Counted from the stretch's first letter, positions 44,919 through 54,388 are shown. The stretch: 64,000 nt of DNA from Phycisphaerales bacterium (GCA_030149165.1 JASBRY010000009.1:186001-250000), one strand, 5' to 3'. Program-made: numbers and translations. The notes: generated by a model not told the origin, from the letters alone.

Positions 44919-46022
44919 ATGAAAGCAGGCATTGTTGGACTCCCCAATGTGGGTAAATCGACCCTCTTCAACGCGCTGACCAACGCGGGGGCGCTCGCCG
45001 CGAACTATCCATTCGCGACGATCGATCCGAACATCGGGGTCGTCCCGATCCCCGATCCGCGGCTGGGGATCATCCAGCAGCATATCAAAACACAGAAGGT
45101 GATCCCGGCAGTCCTCGAACTCGTCGACATCGCGGGTCTGGTCCGTGGCGCCTCTACTGGAGAAGGCAAGGGCAACGCGTTCCTCGGACATATCAAGGAT
45201 GTTGACGCGATCGTTCAGGTCGTTCGCTGCTTCGAAAAAGCACCAGGCGGCGAGGACATCACTCATGTCGATGGATCGGTCGATCCGCTGCGAGACATCG
45301 AGACCATCGAACTCGAACTCATCCTTGCGGACATCCAGACGCTCGAAAACGCGGAAGCGAAAGCAAAGCGCAACGCGCGAGGCGGAGACAAGGACGCGAT
45401 CGCTCGTTTGAAAGTCATCGAGCAACTCATGCCAGTCCTTGAAGCACAGAAACCGGCTCGTTCACTCGAACTGACCGATCCAGATCTGATCAAGGCACGC
45501 AAGCAGCTCGCGCTCATCACGAGCAAACCGATCCTGTACATCGCGAATGTCTCCGATGATGATCCGATGGGAGAAGGCGAACTCGCACAGCGTGTCCGCA
45601 AGCACGCCGAGGAGGTCGGTGCGGAGATGGTTCCTGTGTGTGCTCGCATCGAATCCGAACTCGCGGAACTCGACGAAGAGGACAAAGCGGAGATGCTCGC
45701 GGATATGGGGATGGACGAGCCGGCGCTGGGGAAACTCGCTCGCGCCGCGTACAAGCTGCTTGGATACCAGTCCTACTACACCGCCGGCGAGAAAGAAGTC
45801 CGCGCGTGGACCATTCCACAGGGATGCAAAGCACCACAAGCCGCGGGTGTGATTCATACAGACTTTGAACGAGGGTTTATTCGTGTTGAGTGTTACTCAG
45901 TCGATGATCTGATGGAGTACAAAAGCGAGAAGGCGATCAAGGAAGCTGGGAAGCTCCGCGTCGAAGGCAAGGGCTATGTGATGCACGACGCGGATGTCTG
46001 CAACTTCTTGTTTAATGTCTGA
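44919..46022 (+). CDS. ychF: YchF/OLA1-family P-loop ATPase
   Basis: 367 residues beginning with [20 protein letters not shown], the G1 loop of Obg-related proteins; G3 is [10 protein letters not shown] and the specificity motif is NVSD, the change that makes YchF prefer ATP. A predicted coiled coil (about residues 130-180) and the C-terminal TGS-type region ([20 protein letters not shown], ending [11 protein letters not shown]) are intact. It binds ribosomes and is linked to oxidative-stress control. It stands alone on this strand. Confidence 0.97.
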   Translation: MKAGIVGLPNVGKSTLFNALTNAGALAANYPFATIDPNIGVVPIPDPRLGIIQQHIKTQKVIPAVLELVDIAGLVRGASTGEGKGNAFLGHIKDVDAIVQVVRCFEKAPGGEDITHVDGSVDPLRDIETIELELILADIQTLENAEAKAKRNARGGDKDAIARLKVIEQLMPVLEAQKPARSLELTDPDLIKARKQLALITSKPILYIANVSDDDPMGEGELAQRVRKHAEEVGAEMVPVCARIESELAELDEEDKAEMLADMGMDEPALGKLARAAYKLLGYQSYYTAGEKEVRAWTIPQGCKAPQAAGVIHTDFERGFIRVECYSVDDLMEYKSEKAIKEAGKLRVEGKGYVMHDADVCNFLFNV

Positions 46023-46135
46023 TTTAGACGCACGCGATCCGCTATTTCTTGCCTGTTTCGCACAGTATCATCCACCATCTGCCCGATAACCCTCTAAGGT
46101 AATGTTGTGTACCCCCGCTCGTTTCAGGAGCCTCC

Positions 46136-47740
46136 ATGCCTCATCATTCTAAATCACCTTCCTGGACTCAGGACAACACAACCAATCCGGCGCACGCGAA
46201 GATCGTCGCGACCTTGGGACCAGCGTCTGACAGTCCCGAGATGCTCGATCGCTTGATCGAGATGGGTGTTTCCGTCTTCCGCCTCAACTTCTCCCACGGC
46301 GATCTGTCGGATATGGACACACGCATCAAGAATGTCCGCGAAGCGTCACAGCGATCGGGACGATGCATCGCCGTGCTCGGCGATCTGCAAGGCCCCAAGA
46401 TGCGCGTCGGAAAGGTCCCCGATCTGGACGAAGAAGGCGGGATCGTCATCAAGACGGGCGACAGTGTGTATTTCCGCAGAGATCAAGGCGAAGCCGCGAT
46501 CATCGATGGTAAAGCAACCTTCAGCGCCACCTTTGATCCGCTCTATACCGATGTGCTCCCGGGCCAACGCGTGCTGATCAACGACGGCGCGATCCGCATG
46601 CTCGCCGTCGAACACGAACCTGGCGAATGGCTCAAGTGCAAAGTCACCGTTGGTGGTCGTGTCACGAGCAGCAAAGGGATCAATCTTCCCGAATCGGACA
46701 TCAGCGTACCCGCGATCACTGAGCGCGACTGGGAGTGCGCACGATGGGCCGTAGCCAACGGCGTGGACTACCTCGCGCTCTCATTTGTCCGCACAGCCGC
46801 GGAAGTCATCGAACTGACCGACAAACTCGAAGAGTGGTGCACCCCAGATCTGCCTTGGGCCGAACCTGAAATCGGCCTGCGTATCCCAGTCGTTGTGAAG
46901 GTCGAGAAACCACAAGCCGTGGATAATTTGGATGCGATCATCGAAGCCGCGGACGCGGTGATGGTCGCTCGCGGCGACCTCGGCGTCGAGATGGACGTTG
47001 CGAAGGTTCCCGTCATCCAGAAGCACATCCTCGCCAAGTGCAACGAGCAAGGCAAACCAAGCATCGTTGCCACACAGATGCTCGAATCGATGATCGAATC
47101 ACAGAGCCCAACACGCGCTGAAGCGTCCGATGTGGCCAACGCAGTCTTTGATGGCTGCGATGCCGTCATGCTTTCAGGCGAGACCGCAGTTGGGAAGTTC
47201 CCTGATGTCGTCGTCGAGACCATGCAGCGGATCATCAAGGTCACCGAAGCACGCATGGACGAACTGGCGCACGCGCAGGGTGCTCTCGCGGACCTGAAGG
47301 AATACCCATTCCGCAGCGCCGCACTCGCACGAGGTGTTTGGCACATGGCCGAGGAACTCGATGCCAAAGCAGTCGTCGTCTGGTCCCAAGCCGGCGGGAT
47401 GGCGCGATACCTCTCCCAGAACAACTTCCGCGTCCCGATCTACGCGTACACCTCCTCAGCGATCGGTTCGCGCCGCATGGCGCTCTTCGGAGGGGTCACC
47501 CCGATCCTGACCGACCCTCCAGGCAACGGCAAACTCCGCACATGGACCGATCATGTCGAGGAAATGCTCCTGGCGCGTGAAGTCGTCTCGCAAGGCGATC
47601 CGGTCCTCATGGTCGCCGGCAAACCACTCGGAGCGATCCTCGCCCAGAGCACCGTCGCGATCCTGCGTGTCGGCGATCTCGCGTCCGGATTCCGCGTCGC
47701 TGACGAAGCGGAAATCCAAGCCGGCGCCGCGACGCTGTAG
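46136..47740 (+). CDS. pyk: Pyruvate kinase
   Basis: 534 residues. The enzyme makes pyruvate and ATP from phosphoenolpyruvate. Evidence is AKIVATLGPASDSPEMLDRLIEMG and VFRLNFSHGD at the start, the metal and substrate loop VMVARGDLGVEMDVAKVPVIQKHI, and the ATQMLESMI and DAVMLSGETAVGKFP motifs. The C-terminal allosteric domain (AVVVWSQAGGMARYLSQ and onward) is complete. An extra N-terminal 20 residues (MPHHSKSPSWTQDN) precede the domain. Confidence 0.97.
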   Translation: MPHHSKSPSWTQDNTTNPAHAKIVATLGPASDSPEMLDRLIEMGVSVFRLNFSHGDLSDMDTRIKNVREASQRSGRCIAVLGDLQGPKMRVGKVPDLDEEGGIVIKTGDSVYFRRDQGEAAIIDGKATFSATFDPLYTDVLPGQRVLINDGAIRMLAVEHEPGEWLKCKVTVGGRVTSSKGINLPESDISVPAITERDWECARWAVANGVDYLALSFVRTAAEVIELTDKLEEWCTPDLPWAEPEIGLRIPVVVKVEKPQAVDNLDAIIEAADAVMVARGDLGVEMDVAKVPVIQKHILAKCNEQGKPSIVATQMLESMIESQSPTRAEASDVANAVFDGCDAVMLSGETAVGKFPDVVVETMQRIIKVTEARMDELAHAQGALADLKEYPFRSAALARGVWHMAEELDAKAVVVWSQAGGMARYLSQNNFRVPIYAYTSSAIGSRRMALFGGVTPILTDPPGNGKLRTWTDHVEEMLLAREVVSQGDPVLMVAGKPLGAILAQSTVAILRVGDLASGFRVADEAEIQAGAATL

Positions 47741-47774
47741 CGGAATTTGCTGATCTGAAGGGCAAAAAGAACCT

Positions 47775-47803
47775 TTGGAACTCCTCAATCAGTGCTCTAT
47801 AAT
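47775..47803 (+). promoter_or_regulatory. Sigma-70-type promoter of hppD
   Basis: TTGGAA (47775-47780), 17 bases, and a perfect TATAAT (47798-47803). Transcription should start near 47810, giving a leader of about 80 bases. Confidence 0.75.
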
Positions 47804-47808
47804 ACCAA

Positions 47809-47846
47809 GCGGGACCTGGGCTCCCGCCGGCGATAGACCTGTCGCC
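47809..47846 (+). promoter_or_regulatory. Two hairpins in the hppD 5' leader
   Basis: GCGGGA (47809-47814)/TCCCGC (47822-47827) and GGCGA (47829-47833)/TCGCC (47842-47846) form back-to-back stems at the predicted 5' end of the transcript. They could stabilise the mRNA or serve a regulatory role; no known riboswitch class is recognised. Confidence 0.45.
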
Positions 47847-47889
47847 AACCGCTGATTCACCGCCCAAGAGTTGACATAAGGATTCTGAG

Positions 47890-49083
47890 ATGACGACCGC
47901 ATCCACCGAGACCAGCACCGCGCTGAGCGCTGATCCATTGACCCTAATCGATGTAGACCATGTCCGCTTCTATGTAGGGAACGCGAAGCAAGCCGCGTAT
48001 TTCTACGCGCACACCTTCGGATTCCGGATCGACCAGATCTCCGATCTCACGACCGGCTCGCGGACCGAAGCGGACTACCTGCTCACGCAGGGGAACATCC
48101 GCATGCTCCTGACCACGCCGCTCACCAAAGAGCACCCCGCCGCGGAAGAACTCAAACGCTACGGCGATGGAGTTAAGGAAGTCGCGCTCACTGTGCAAGA
48201 CGCGACCGCCGCATACGACCAAGCGATCGCCAACGGCGCTGAGTGCGCCCAAGCACCACGCACGCTCGAAGACGAAAAGGGATCCGTCACCGTTGCATCG
48301 ATCAAAATCTACGGCCGCGTGATCCACACCTTCGTCTCGCGTACTGGAGAGTACGAATACGAGAAGCTGCGTCAGGGAGGTCTGTTCATGCCGACCTTCC
48401 AAAAGATCGATTCGCCGCTCAATAAGTACAACGAGGAGCATCCCTGTGGTCTCATGTACTGCGACCACTTCGTCGGCAATGTCGAAGACGGCAAGATGAA
48501 CCACTGGGTCAAGTGGTACGAGGATGTTATGGGATTCAAGATGTTCAAGCACTTCGACGATGCGGACATCTCCACTGAATACTCCGCGCTTATGTCCAAG
48601 GTGATGGCGAGCGGCAACAACCTCATCAAGATGCCGATCAACGAGCCCGCCGAAGGTCTCAAGAAGAGCCAAATCCAGGAATACCTCGAGTGGCACGACA
48701 TGACTCCCGGCGTCCAGCACCTCGCGTTCCGCACAGACGATGAACTCGCGACTGTTGCCGAGCTCCGCCGTCGTGGTGTGGACTTCCTCAATATGCCGGA
48801 CACCTACTACGAGCTCGTCTGGGAACGCGTCAACAAGATGCTCAAAGAGCACGGCCACGATGTCGTCAAAGAAGACCACCAACGCGTCCGCGATCTGGGA
48901 ATCCTGGTCGATGCGGACGACGAGGGCTACCTGCTCCAGCTCTTCACCAAGCCGCTGCAGGACCGTCCGACCTTCTTCATCGAGATCATCTGCCGAAGAG
49001 GTTCGCAGAGCTTCGGAAAGGGGAACTTCAAGGCGCTGTTCGAGTCATTGGAACTGGAACAGGAGCGGAGAGGGAATCTGTAA
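47890..49083 (+). CDS. hppD: 4-hydroxyphenylpyruvate dioxygenase
   Basis: 397 residues; AAGGA seven bases before ATG 47890. The enzyme turns 4-hydroxyphenylpyruvate into homogentisate in tyrosine breakdown, using Fe(II). The two vicinal-oxygen-chelate halves begin at IDVDHVRFYVGNAK and YCDHFVGNVEDG; the iron ligands are His in CDHFVG, His in VQHLAFRT and Glu in FFIEIICRRGSQSFGKGNFKALFES's first segment (FIEII). The C-terminal gate helix is present. Homogentisate dioxygenase is not next to it. It carries its own promoter and leader. Confidence 0.96.
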   Translation: MTTASTETSTALSADPLTLIDVDHVRFYVGNAKQAAYFYAHTFGFRIDQISDLTTGSRTEADYLLTQGNIRMLLTTPLTKEHPAAEELKRYGDGVKEVALTVQDATAAYDQAIANGAECAQAPRTLEDEKGSVTVASIKIYGRVIHTFVSRTGEYEYEKLRQGGLFMPTFQKIDSPLNKYNEEHPCGLMYCDHFVGNVEDGKMNHWVKWYEDVMGFKMFKHFDDADISTEYSALMSKVMASGNNLIKMPINEPAEGLKKSQIQEYLEWHDMTPGVQHLAFRTDDELATVAELRRRGVDFLNMPDTYYELVWERVNKMLKEHGHDVVKEDHQRVRDLGILVDADDEGYLLQLFTKPLQDRPTFFIEIICRRGSQSFGKGNFKALFESLELEQERRGNL

Positions 49084-49617
49084 TTGTCAATCCGCTTCAC
49101 TTCATTTCCAAGAACAGTTCCACCTCCTGCCTTTATTCATGAGGTTGTCGATTGCTTTGTGAAGCAAGAGTCATCAATTGGGGCAGCGTCCACTGAGAAG
49201 GGATTTGGCAGTGACAAAGTGCTAGCGCTGCTTGCAGACGACTTGATAAATGTCGGTTTTGAAGTTGAGAAATCAAAGAAGAAAACAGGCAAGATATACA
49301 GGCCTGTTTTTTTTGGTGAAGACGGAAAGCCAACACTTCAATACGAGATAGACGCATTTCATGAAGGCTACCGGTGTGGGCTTGAAGTTGAAGCCGGTCG
49401 CGGGTTCATGGGAGGAGCTTTCTATAGAGATCTCATTCAAGCAATGGTCATGATTCAAGTGAATCACCTTTGCCTTGCAATGCTTAATAGATATGAATAT
49501 GGATCCACGTATAGTAATGATTACGCCAAAGCGATTGATGTTGCAGATGCGCTCTATGCACACAGTCGAATTGAAATACCCTTTGGATTGACCGTGATTG
49601 GATACGGGCCGGCGTGA
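49084..49617 (+). CDS. BglII/BstYI-like restriction-endonuclease-fold protein, orphan
   Basis: 177 residues. The segment LQYEIDAFHEGYRCGLEVEAG, followed by FYRDLIQAMVMIQVNHLCLAML, fits a PD-(D/E)xK nuclease of the BglII type, with Asp in EID and the ExE pair in LEVEAG as probable catalytic residues. There is no methyltransferase nearby, so it would be an orphan. The DNA is distinctly AT-richer than its neighbours, and codon use differs, which suggests transfer. The frame starts at a TTG immediately after the hppD stop; no ATG is available before the nuclease core. Nuclease activity is a prediction. Confidence 0.68.
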   Translation: MSIRFTSFPRTVPPPAFIHEVVDCFVKQESSIGAASTEKGFGSDKVLALLADDLINVGFEVEKSKKKTGKIYRPVFFGEDGKPTLQYEIDAFHEGYRCGLEVEAGRGFMGGAFYRDLIQAMVMIQVNHLCLAMLNRYEYGSTYSNDYAKAIDVADALYAHSRIEIPFGLTVIGYGPA

Positions 49618-49672
49618 ACTTCATGCAGACAGTCCGAGATACCGAGACCAAACTCCGATCCTAGTTCAACCC

Positions 49673-49700
49673 CGCCCGCTTGTATCAGCGGGCGTTTTTT
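49673..49700 (+). terminator. Rho-independent terminator after the nuclease-like gene
   Basis: CGCCCGCT (49673-49680), loop TGTATC, AGCGGGCG (49687-49694), then six T (49695-49700). It probably ends the hppD-nuclease transcript. Confidence 0.92.
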
Positions 49701-49766
49701 CTTGTATCCCCTCCCCAAACACATTACATTGGTCCCATTCCATTACCTCATATATGGAGCGACCAT

Positions 49767-50294
49767 ATGAAAGCCACCGCCACCCTGATCCTCTGCAGCA
49801 CACTCGCATTCGCTGCCCACGCTGATGTCCTCGACCTCTCAGGACTCCAATCCTGGGACCTCGACGGCGACTTGAGCAACGAGACACGCATCTTCCATCC
49901 CACGGGCGGCGCGCCGTTCAATGTCATCCTGACGATCGACTACGACATCACGATCCAAACTGTCGGCGCGTCCTGGCTCTCGGAAGTTGAGATCCGCTTC
50001 GGGAACTCCGACGGCACCTTCCACGGCGTATGGCCCGACACCTTTACGCCGGGACTCGGCAACGACATCGCCGGGACCGCTCGCTTCACTGGATCATTCC
50101 AGACCGACATCCACCTCAATGCCGACGGCGAGTTCCATGTCTCGCTCTTCGAATCATTTGATGATGTTCCCGATGCCGTCGATGCCGTGCTGCTCGATGG
50201 ATCCACGATGACGCTGGGATACTTCATCCCCGCGCCATCCGCTTCGATGATGCTGGGGATGGGCGGACTGCTCGCGGCTCGCCGCAGACGATAA
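49767..50294 (+). CDS. Secreted protein with PEP-CTERM-like sorting tail
   Basis: 175 residues from ATG 49767 (GGAG eight bases upstream). A signal peptide ends at AFAAHA. The mature part is a beta-rich domain with no recognised family (FNVILTIDYDITI, VEIRFGNSDGTFHG). The C-terminus IPAPSASMMLGMGGLLAARRRR has the three parts of a sorting signal: a PAPS motif in place of PEP, a hydrophobic helix and a terminal Arg cluster, as handled by exosortase in exopolysaccharide-producing bacteria. Exosortase is not in the window. Confidence 0.85.
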   Translation: MKATATLILCSTLAFAAHADVLDLSGLQSWDLDGDLSNETRIFHPTGGAPFNVILTIDYDITIQTVGASWLSEVEIRFGNSDGTFHGVWPDTFTPGLGNDIAGTARFTGSFQTDIHLNADGEFHVSLFESFDDVPDAVDAVLLDGSTMTLGYFIPAPSASMMLGMGGLLAARRRR

Positions 50295-50320
50295 GGGCAT
50301 TGAAATGTGAGTAATGACTT

Positions 50321-50409
50321 GGGTGCCCTGCTTCACTCGCGTAGCGATGAAGCAGGATCAAGCACTCAGGAGCAACCTGCTTTACCCTCCGGGATAAAGC
50401 AGGGCACCC
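50321..50409. repeat. REP-like palindromic element made of two hairpins inside a 13-bp inverted repeat
   Basis: GGGTGCCCTGCTT (50321-50333) is the perfect complement of AAGCAGGGCACCC (50397-50409). Between them are AAGCAGG (50350-50356) and CCTGCTT (50376-50382), so the element can also fold as two adjacent hairpins, CCTGCTTCA...TGAAGCAGG and CCTGCTTTA...TAAAGCAGG. This is the architecture of extragenic palindromic repeats. Only one copy lies in the window. Confidence 0.7.
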
Positions 50410-50423
50410 GCTATGATCCCGCT

Positions 50424-50918
50424 ATGAATCTGATCCAAAAAGTCCGCGACATTGAGACCAAGCTCCGATCCGAGTCCAATCCCGTTCGGCAGATGGAATC
50501 GTGGGGTCTTCTCGAACGACTGCTTGCTCGGCTCCCAGTCGATGTGTCTGAGTTTGAGCGAGTCATCAAGGAACGCGATGCGATAGGGCTCGACAGCATG
50601 ATCGCGAAACTCGAAGACCCCGAAGCGTTCAAGACCAAAGAAGAACCCCTCCCAGAGTTCACGCAAGCGGAGATGAATGAAGCGCTCCGCGCGTTCCGTC
50701 ATCGGATCAAGTACAAGAAACTCGACGACGAATCCCGCATCTCCCAGCGGAACCTCACGGGCGGGAAGAAGGCACAGATCGATTCGATGGTCCCTCCAGG
50801 CGCTTCGGAGTTCGATCCGCTCATCTGGAAAGTCATGGTCAAGAAGGGGATGCTCGTCTACGACGGACAGGGGTTCTATCACGAGCCGCCGGCTCAAGGA
50901 AAACTGAAGCTTGACTGA
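50424..50918 (+). CDS. Hypothetical protein, 164 residues
   Basis: Starts at ATG 50424 (MNLIQKVRDIETKL); the longer open frame runs back into the palindromic repeat and is unlikely. The protein is soluble, Lys/Glu-rich, and mostly helical, with MESWGLLERLLARLP, a long helix FTQAEMNEALRAFRHRIKYKKLDDES and a compact end (WKVMVKKGMLVYDGQGFYHE). No family recognised. It is on the same strand as the STAS protein that follows. Confidence 0.75.
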   Translation: MNLIQKVRDIETKLRSESNPVRQMESWGLLERLLARLPVDVSEFERVIKERDAIGLDSMIAKLEDPEAFKTKEEPLPEFTQAEMNEALRAFRHRIKYKKLDDESRISQRNLTGGKKAQIDSMVPPGASEFDPLIWKVMVKKGMLVYDGQGFYHEPPAQGKLKLD

Positions 50919-51022
50919 TTCAGTAGCGACAGATTCATGCGTCCCAATTGTGATTTTGCATGCACAAGCATGAGAGAAATACCCTATACTCGACGCGTAT
51001 CACTCGTGAAAGGGTCTCCTCC

Positions 51023-51382
51023 ATGTCCAGCTCCGGTCACATCAGCGCCACAGACTTCGATGAAAACGGAGCGATCGTGCGCCTGACGGTCCACAAACTC
51101 GACGAATACGAAGCAACGCGATTCATCAACGAGTTCAAGGCGTACCTGACCAACAGCGGCAAGCGCCGGATCGTCATGGACTACTCCGAGGTCGAGTTTG
51201 TCTCCAGTGCCGGACTGGGCGCGATGATCACGACCTCCAACGCCGTGGGGGAGTGCGAGGGGAAGATGGTGCTGACAGGGATCAACGAGAATGTGCTTCA
51301 GGTCATGAAGCTGACCAAGCTCAACCGCTTGCTCACGATCGAGAAAACGCTTGCCAAAGCGCAGAAGCAAGTCCTCAAGTAA
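51023..51382 (+). CDS. STAS-domain anti-sigma-factor antagonist-like protein
   Basis: 119 residues from ATG 51023; the ORF could extend to an ATG at 50960. The STAS fold is shown by VMDYSEVEFVSSAGLGAMI, where the SSAGLG serine is the site phosphorylated by anti-sigma kinases such as SpoIIAB/RsbW, and by KMVLTGINENVLQVMKLTKLNRLL. It probably takes part in a partner-switching regulatory system; no cognate kinase or phosphatase gene is adjacent. It converges with the Bax-inhibitor-1 family gene. Confidence 0.9.
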   Translation: MSSSGHISATDFDENGAIVRLTVHKLDEYEATRFINEFKAYLTNSGKRRIVMDYSEVEFVSSAGLGAMITTSNAVGECEGKMVLTGINENVLQVMKLTKLNRLLTIEKTLAKAQKQVLK

Positions 51383-51401
51383 GCAGCTATTCAATCAAGA
51401 T

Positions 51402-52196
51402 TCAGTCGCGCGATTGAAGCTTGGAGAGCAGACGCAGGATCTCGATGTAGAGCCAGACGAGGGTGACCATGAGTCCCCACGCGCCGACCCATTCCATGTA
51501 CTTGGGTTGACCTGTCTTGACGCCTTGCTCGATGTATTGGAAGTCCAATACGAGGAACAGGGATGCGAGCGCGACGCAGATTCCTGTGAATCCGATGCCC
51601 ATCATGCCGGTGTCCGCGTATCCATTCCAGATGTTGATCCCGATCAGAGGGAGCAGGAACAGGGCGCCGATGTAGACTAGCAATCCGATGACCGCGGTGA
51701 CCATGACTTTCTGAAAGACTGGTCCCACTCGGATAATCCCGGTTGCGTATCCGACGAGCATTCCTGCCGCGATCCCCATGGTCGCGAGGACGGATTGCAC
51801 GATGAGCGTCTGCATGGTGTTGTTCGCTGTGGGATCAGCAGACGAGCCGAGGAACTGCATCGGGATGATGTAGCTCGCGGCACCGACAAAGACGCCTTCG
51901 AGTGCTGCGTGGATCGGTCCGAGGATGCGTGCGAGCTTTGGTTTCGCATAGATCACAAACGAGATAACGATGCCCGCGATGAATGAGCCGATGACTAGCG
52001 GGAATACAAATCGTGCGAGCGAGCTGTTGCTGACCATCTGTTGCCATGTAAAGACACCGACACCCGCAACGATCGCGAGCAGGATCGCGGTCGCGGAGAC
52101 GGTGCCTCCGATGGTCATGGTGTTGGATTCGCTCCGCGCGATCTGCTCCTGTCCAAAGACGCCCATCGCGGGATTTCGTGACTGCAGCATGCTCAT
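51402..52196 (-). CDS. Bax inhibitor-1/YccA family membrane protein
   Basis: 264 residues from ATG 52196 with GGAG eight bases upstream; the longer frame to 52364 lacks a site. Seven hydrophobic helices are visible, with the family signatures MTVGG-like MTIGGTVSATAILLAI, GPIHAALEGVFVGAASYI and GICVALASLFLVLDFQYIEQGV. Bacterial members affect Ca2+ leak or stress survival and are not well defined. The STAS gene ends 19 bases away on the other strand. Confidence 0.9.
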   Translation of the reverse strand: MSMLQSRNPAMGVFGQEQIARSESNTMTIGGTVSATAILLAIVAGVGVFTWQQMVSNSSLARFVFPLVIGSFIAGIVISFVIYAKPKLARILGPIHAALEGVFVGAASYIIPMQFLGSSADPTANNTMQTLIVQSVLATMGIAAGMLVGYATGIIRVGPVFQKVMVTAVIGLLVYIGALFLLPLIGINIWNGYADTGMMGIGFTGICVALASLFLVLDFQYIEQGVKTGQPKYMEWVGAWGLMVTLVWLYIEILRLLSKLQSRD

Positions 52197-52294
52197 GTGT
52201 GTGTCTCCAATAGAGTGCCTCTGATCTTCTTGGTCATCGGCGTTCGGGGATTTTAGTCTTGACCTTACGATCGAGGGGCTGCTTTGTTCGTGGA

Positions 52295-54388
52295 TCAGTC
52301 CCGCTTCGATGCCAAAACAAGCACCCGAAGCGTCTCCGCGATCGACCACGCTTGCGCGGGACATCCATCCGGACGATGGTGTCCAGATTCATTCGGTTCC
52401 GCGTCATAGATCTCGTGCAGTTGACCCACGCTGTCGGTGCGCATCTTGGAGGCGAGTGTGCTCAAACGCTGGATGCTCGTCGTGCGCGAGACATCGTCGA
52501 ACCCTCGCGTGCGCATCAGCGCCTCGCACGCCGGACCCAACAACCAAGGCCAGACCGTTCCATTGTGGTACGCCGCGTCGCGATCCAAAAGGGATCCCAT
52601 GTAATGAGTGTGGTACTGCGGATTGTTCGGCGCCAGTGTTCGTACTCCTACAGGGGTCAGCAGCGAGTCCCACACGGCTCGGATCGAATCGTCGCGGATC
52701 GCGATCGGGAGCTGAACATTGGGGAGCGACAACGCGAAGAGCTGGTTGGGACGCAGCTCGCTCGAGCGCTCCCAGTGCAGCGCCCGCGTGTGATTCATCG
52801 GGATCAAGCAATCAACCAATCCTCTTGATGGCCCTTTGGTCATCAGGGATTCCACAGACGACTGAGCGAAATCCGCTTGGTTGAGCAGCGTGTTGCTTGA
52901 TGAGGTATTGGTCAGCTTCGCAAAGCATCGCAACGCGTTGATCCAGAGTGCTTGGATCTCGATCGGTTTGCCGTGTCTTGGGGTGAAAGTGACGCCGTCG
53001 CGCTGCGCGTCCATCCAGGTGAGCTGCGTGTCTTCGCTTCCCGCGACGACGAGCCCGTCTCCTGGATCGACTCCGATGTTGTGGATCGTGCCTTGGGTGT
53101 ACGCGTTGATGATCGTGGCGCACGCATCATCGAGGTTCTTTGGGAGTGGGTTCCCAGTCGCTTCGCACCACTGGGCGCACGCGTGGATAAACCAGAGCGA
53201 CGCGTCCACCGTGTTGTAGTGAGCCGGCCCATCGTCATCATCGAAGCGGTTCGGGATGAGCCCGTGCTCGATCGCTGCTGCAAAGGTCGAGAGTGTCGCG
53301 AGCGCTTCGTCGTGCCGACCTGTCACAAGCAACAGTCCGGGCAGCGCGATCATCGTGTCGCGTCCCCAATCGCTGAACCATGGATACCCCGCGATGATCG
53401 AGGTCGAATCGTTCCGATCCACCACATACGCATCCGACGCGCAGGCGAGCATCGCGATGGATTCTCTCAGCGCCGGATCATCAGGATTCCCAGCGGCACG
53501 AAGCGCATGATCGATCGTTGATCGGACGCGAGACTGTTTATTCCCGTTCCAATCGATTCGAGATTCATGACCATCCTGCATCTCAAGGCGCACATGCTGT
53601 GAGTTCCCTTTGCGGATCTGGACTGACCAATGTCCCGGCGCGAGCAGGTCCTCGCGATCGGGTTGTCCTCGAAGTGACTCATGATCGAGCCGAATGTCGG
53701 AGTAGATCGATGTTGAATCGTTCCAGTCAGTCTGCACACCTCGGAGTCCGAGCGTGAGTTCACCTCGAGAGACTGAGACTCCTTGAACCGCTGGTTCCTT
53801 GATCGGGCTGATCTGAAAATCCTCGGCACAGATCGATCCCTGATGGTTCAACTCATGGAAATCCCGCATCGCGACCAGAGGCGTCAGCGTCATGCTCGCA
53901 TCGACCGGAGATTGGATCTCATATTCAAGAACCGATGCGTTCGTCCGATCGCACACACGCAGCGTCTTTCGGATCGAGATCGCGCCCTGCTGGGTCGGGA
54001 TGTGGTAGGTCCACGATGCGGACTCAGGATCAGACTCGAATCCCACGAGTCCCGGCATGGTCTCCGGAGCATCCTGATCGGCGAATCGGAACCTCGTCAG
54101 ATGGATCGCAAGCTGCGGCGTGCAGCAGTGCTCCTGCTGAATCCGCACGCATTCATCCATCGCCGACACAAGCACGGCTCGCCGGACAGGTGGGGACTGA
54201 CTCGCGATGAGCAAGCCGTGGTAGCGCCGGCGAGGGGTTGCGTCGATCGATCCCATCGCGAAGGAACCATTGCCCATCGTCAGGACCCACTCGGCTTGGT
54301 CGTTCAAACCCCCCATCTCCTTGGGGGCCCAACGGGACACTGGAGAAGGTGAGGCGGCATCGATGATTGGGTCTGACAGGTTCTTCAC
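52295..54388 (-). CDS. Glycogen debranching enzyme, amylo-alpha-1,6-glucosidase type
   Basis: 697 residues. N-terminal GDE-N beta-sandwich region (EWVLTMGNGSFAMGSIDATPRRRYHGLLIAS) followed by an (alpha/alpha)6 catalytic domain: WFSDWGRDTMIALPGLLLVTGR, the TWMDAQRDGVTFTPRHGKPIEIQALW motif with its acidic catalytic residues, and YHNGTVWPWLLGPACEAL. It hydrolyses alpha-1,6 branches of glycogen in the cytoplasm, so the organism likely stores glycogen. It is divergent from guaB. Confidence 0.93.
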   Translation of the reverse strand: MKNLSDPIIDAASPSPVSRWAPKEMGGLNDQAEWVLTMGNGSFAMGSIDATPRRRYHGLLIASQSPPVRRAVLVSAMDECVRIQQEHCCTPQLAIHLTRFRFADQDAPETMPGLVGFESDPESASWTYHIPTQQGAISIRKTLRVCDRTNASVLEYEIQSPVDASMTLTPLVAMRDFHELNHQGSICAEDFQISPIKEPAVQGVSVSRGELTLGLRGVQTDWNDSTSIYSDIRLDHESLRGQPDREDLLAPGHWSVQIRKGNSQHVRLEMQDGHESRIDWNGNKQSRVRSTIDHALRAAGNPDDPALRESIAMLACASDAYVVDRNDSTSIIAGYPWFSDWGRDTMIALPGLLLVTGRHDEALATLSTFAAAIEHGLIPNRFDDDDGPAHYNTVDASLWFIHACAQWCEATGNPLPKNLDDACATIINAYTQGTIHNIGVDPGDGLVVAGSEDTQLTWMDAQRDGVTFTPRHGKPIEIQALWINALRCFAKLTNTSSSNTLLNQADFAQSSVESLMTKGPSRGLVDCLIPMNHTRALHWERSSELRPNQLFALSLPNVQLPIAIRDDSIRAVWDSLLTPVGVRTLAPNNPQYHTHYMGSLLDRDAAYHNGTVWPWLLGPACEALMRTRGFDDVSRTTSIQRLSTLASKMRTDSVGQLHEIYDAEPNESGHHRPDGCPAQAWSIAETLRVLVLASKRD

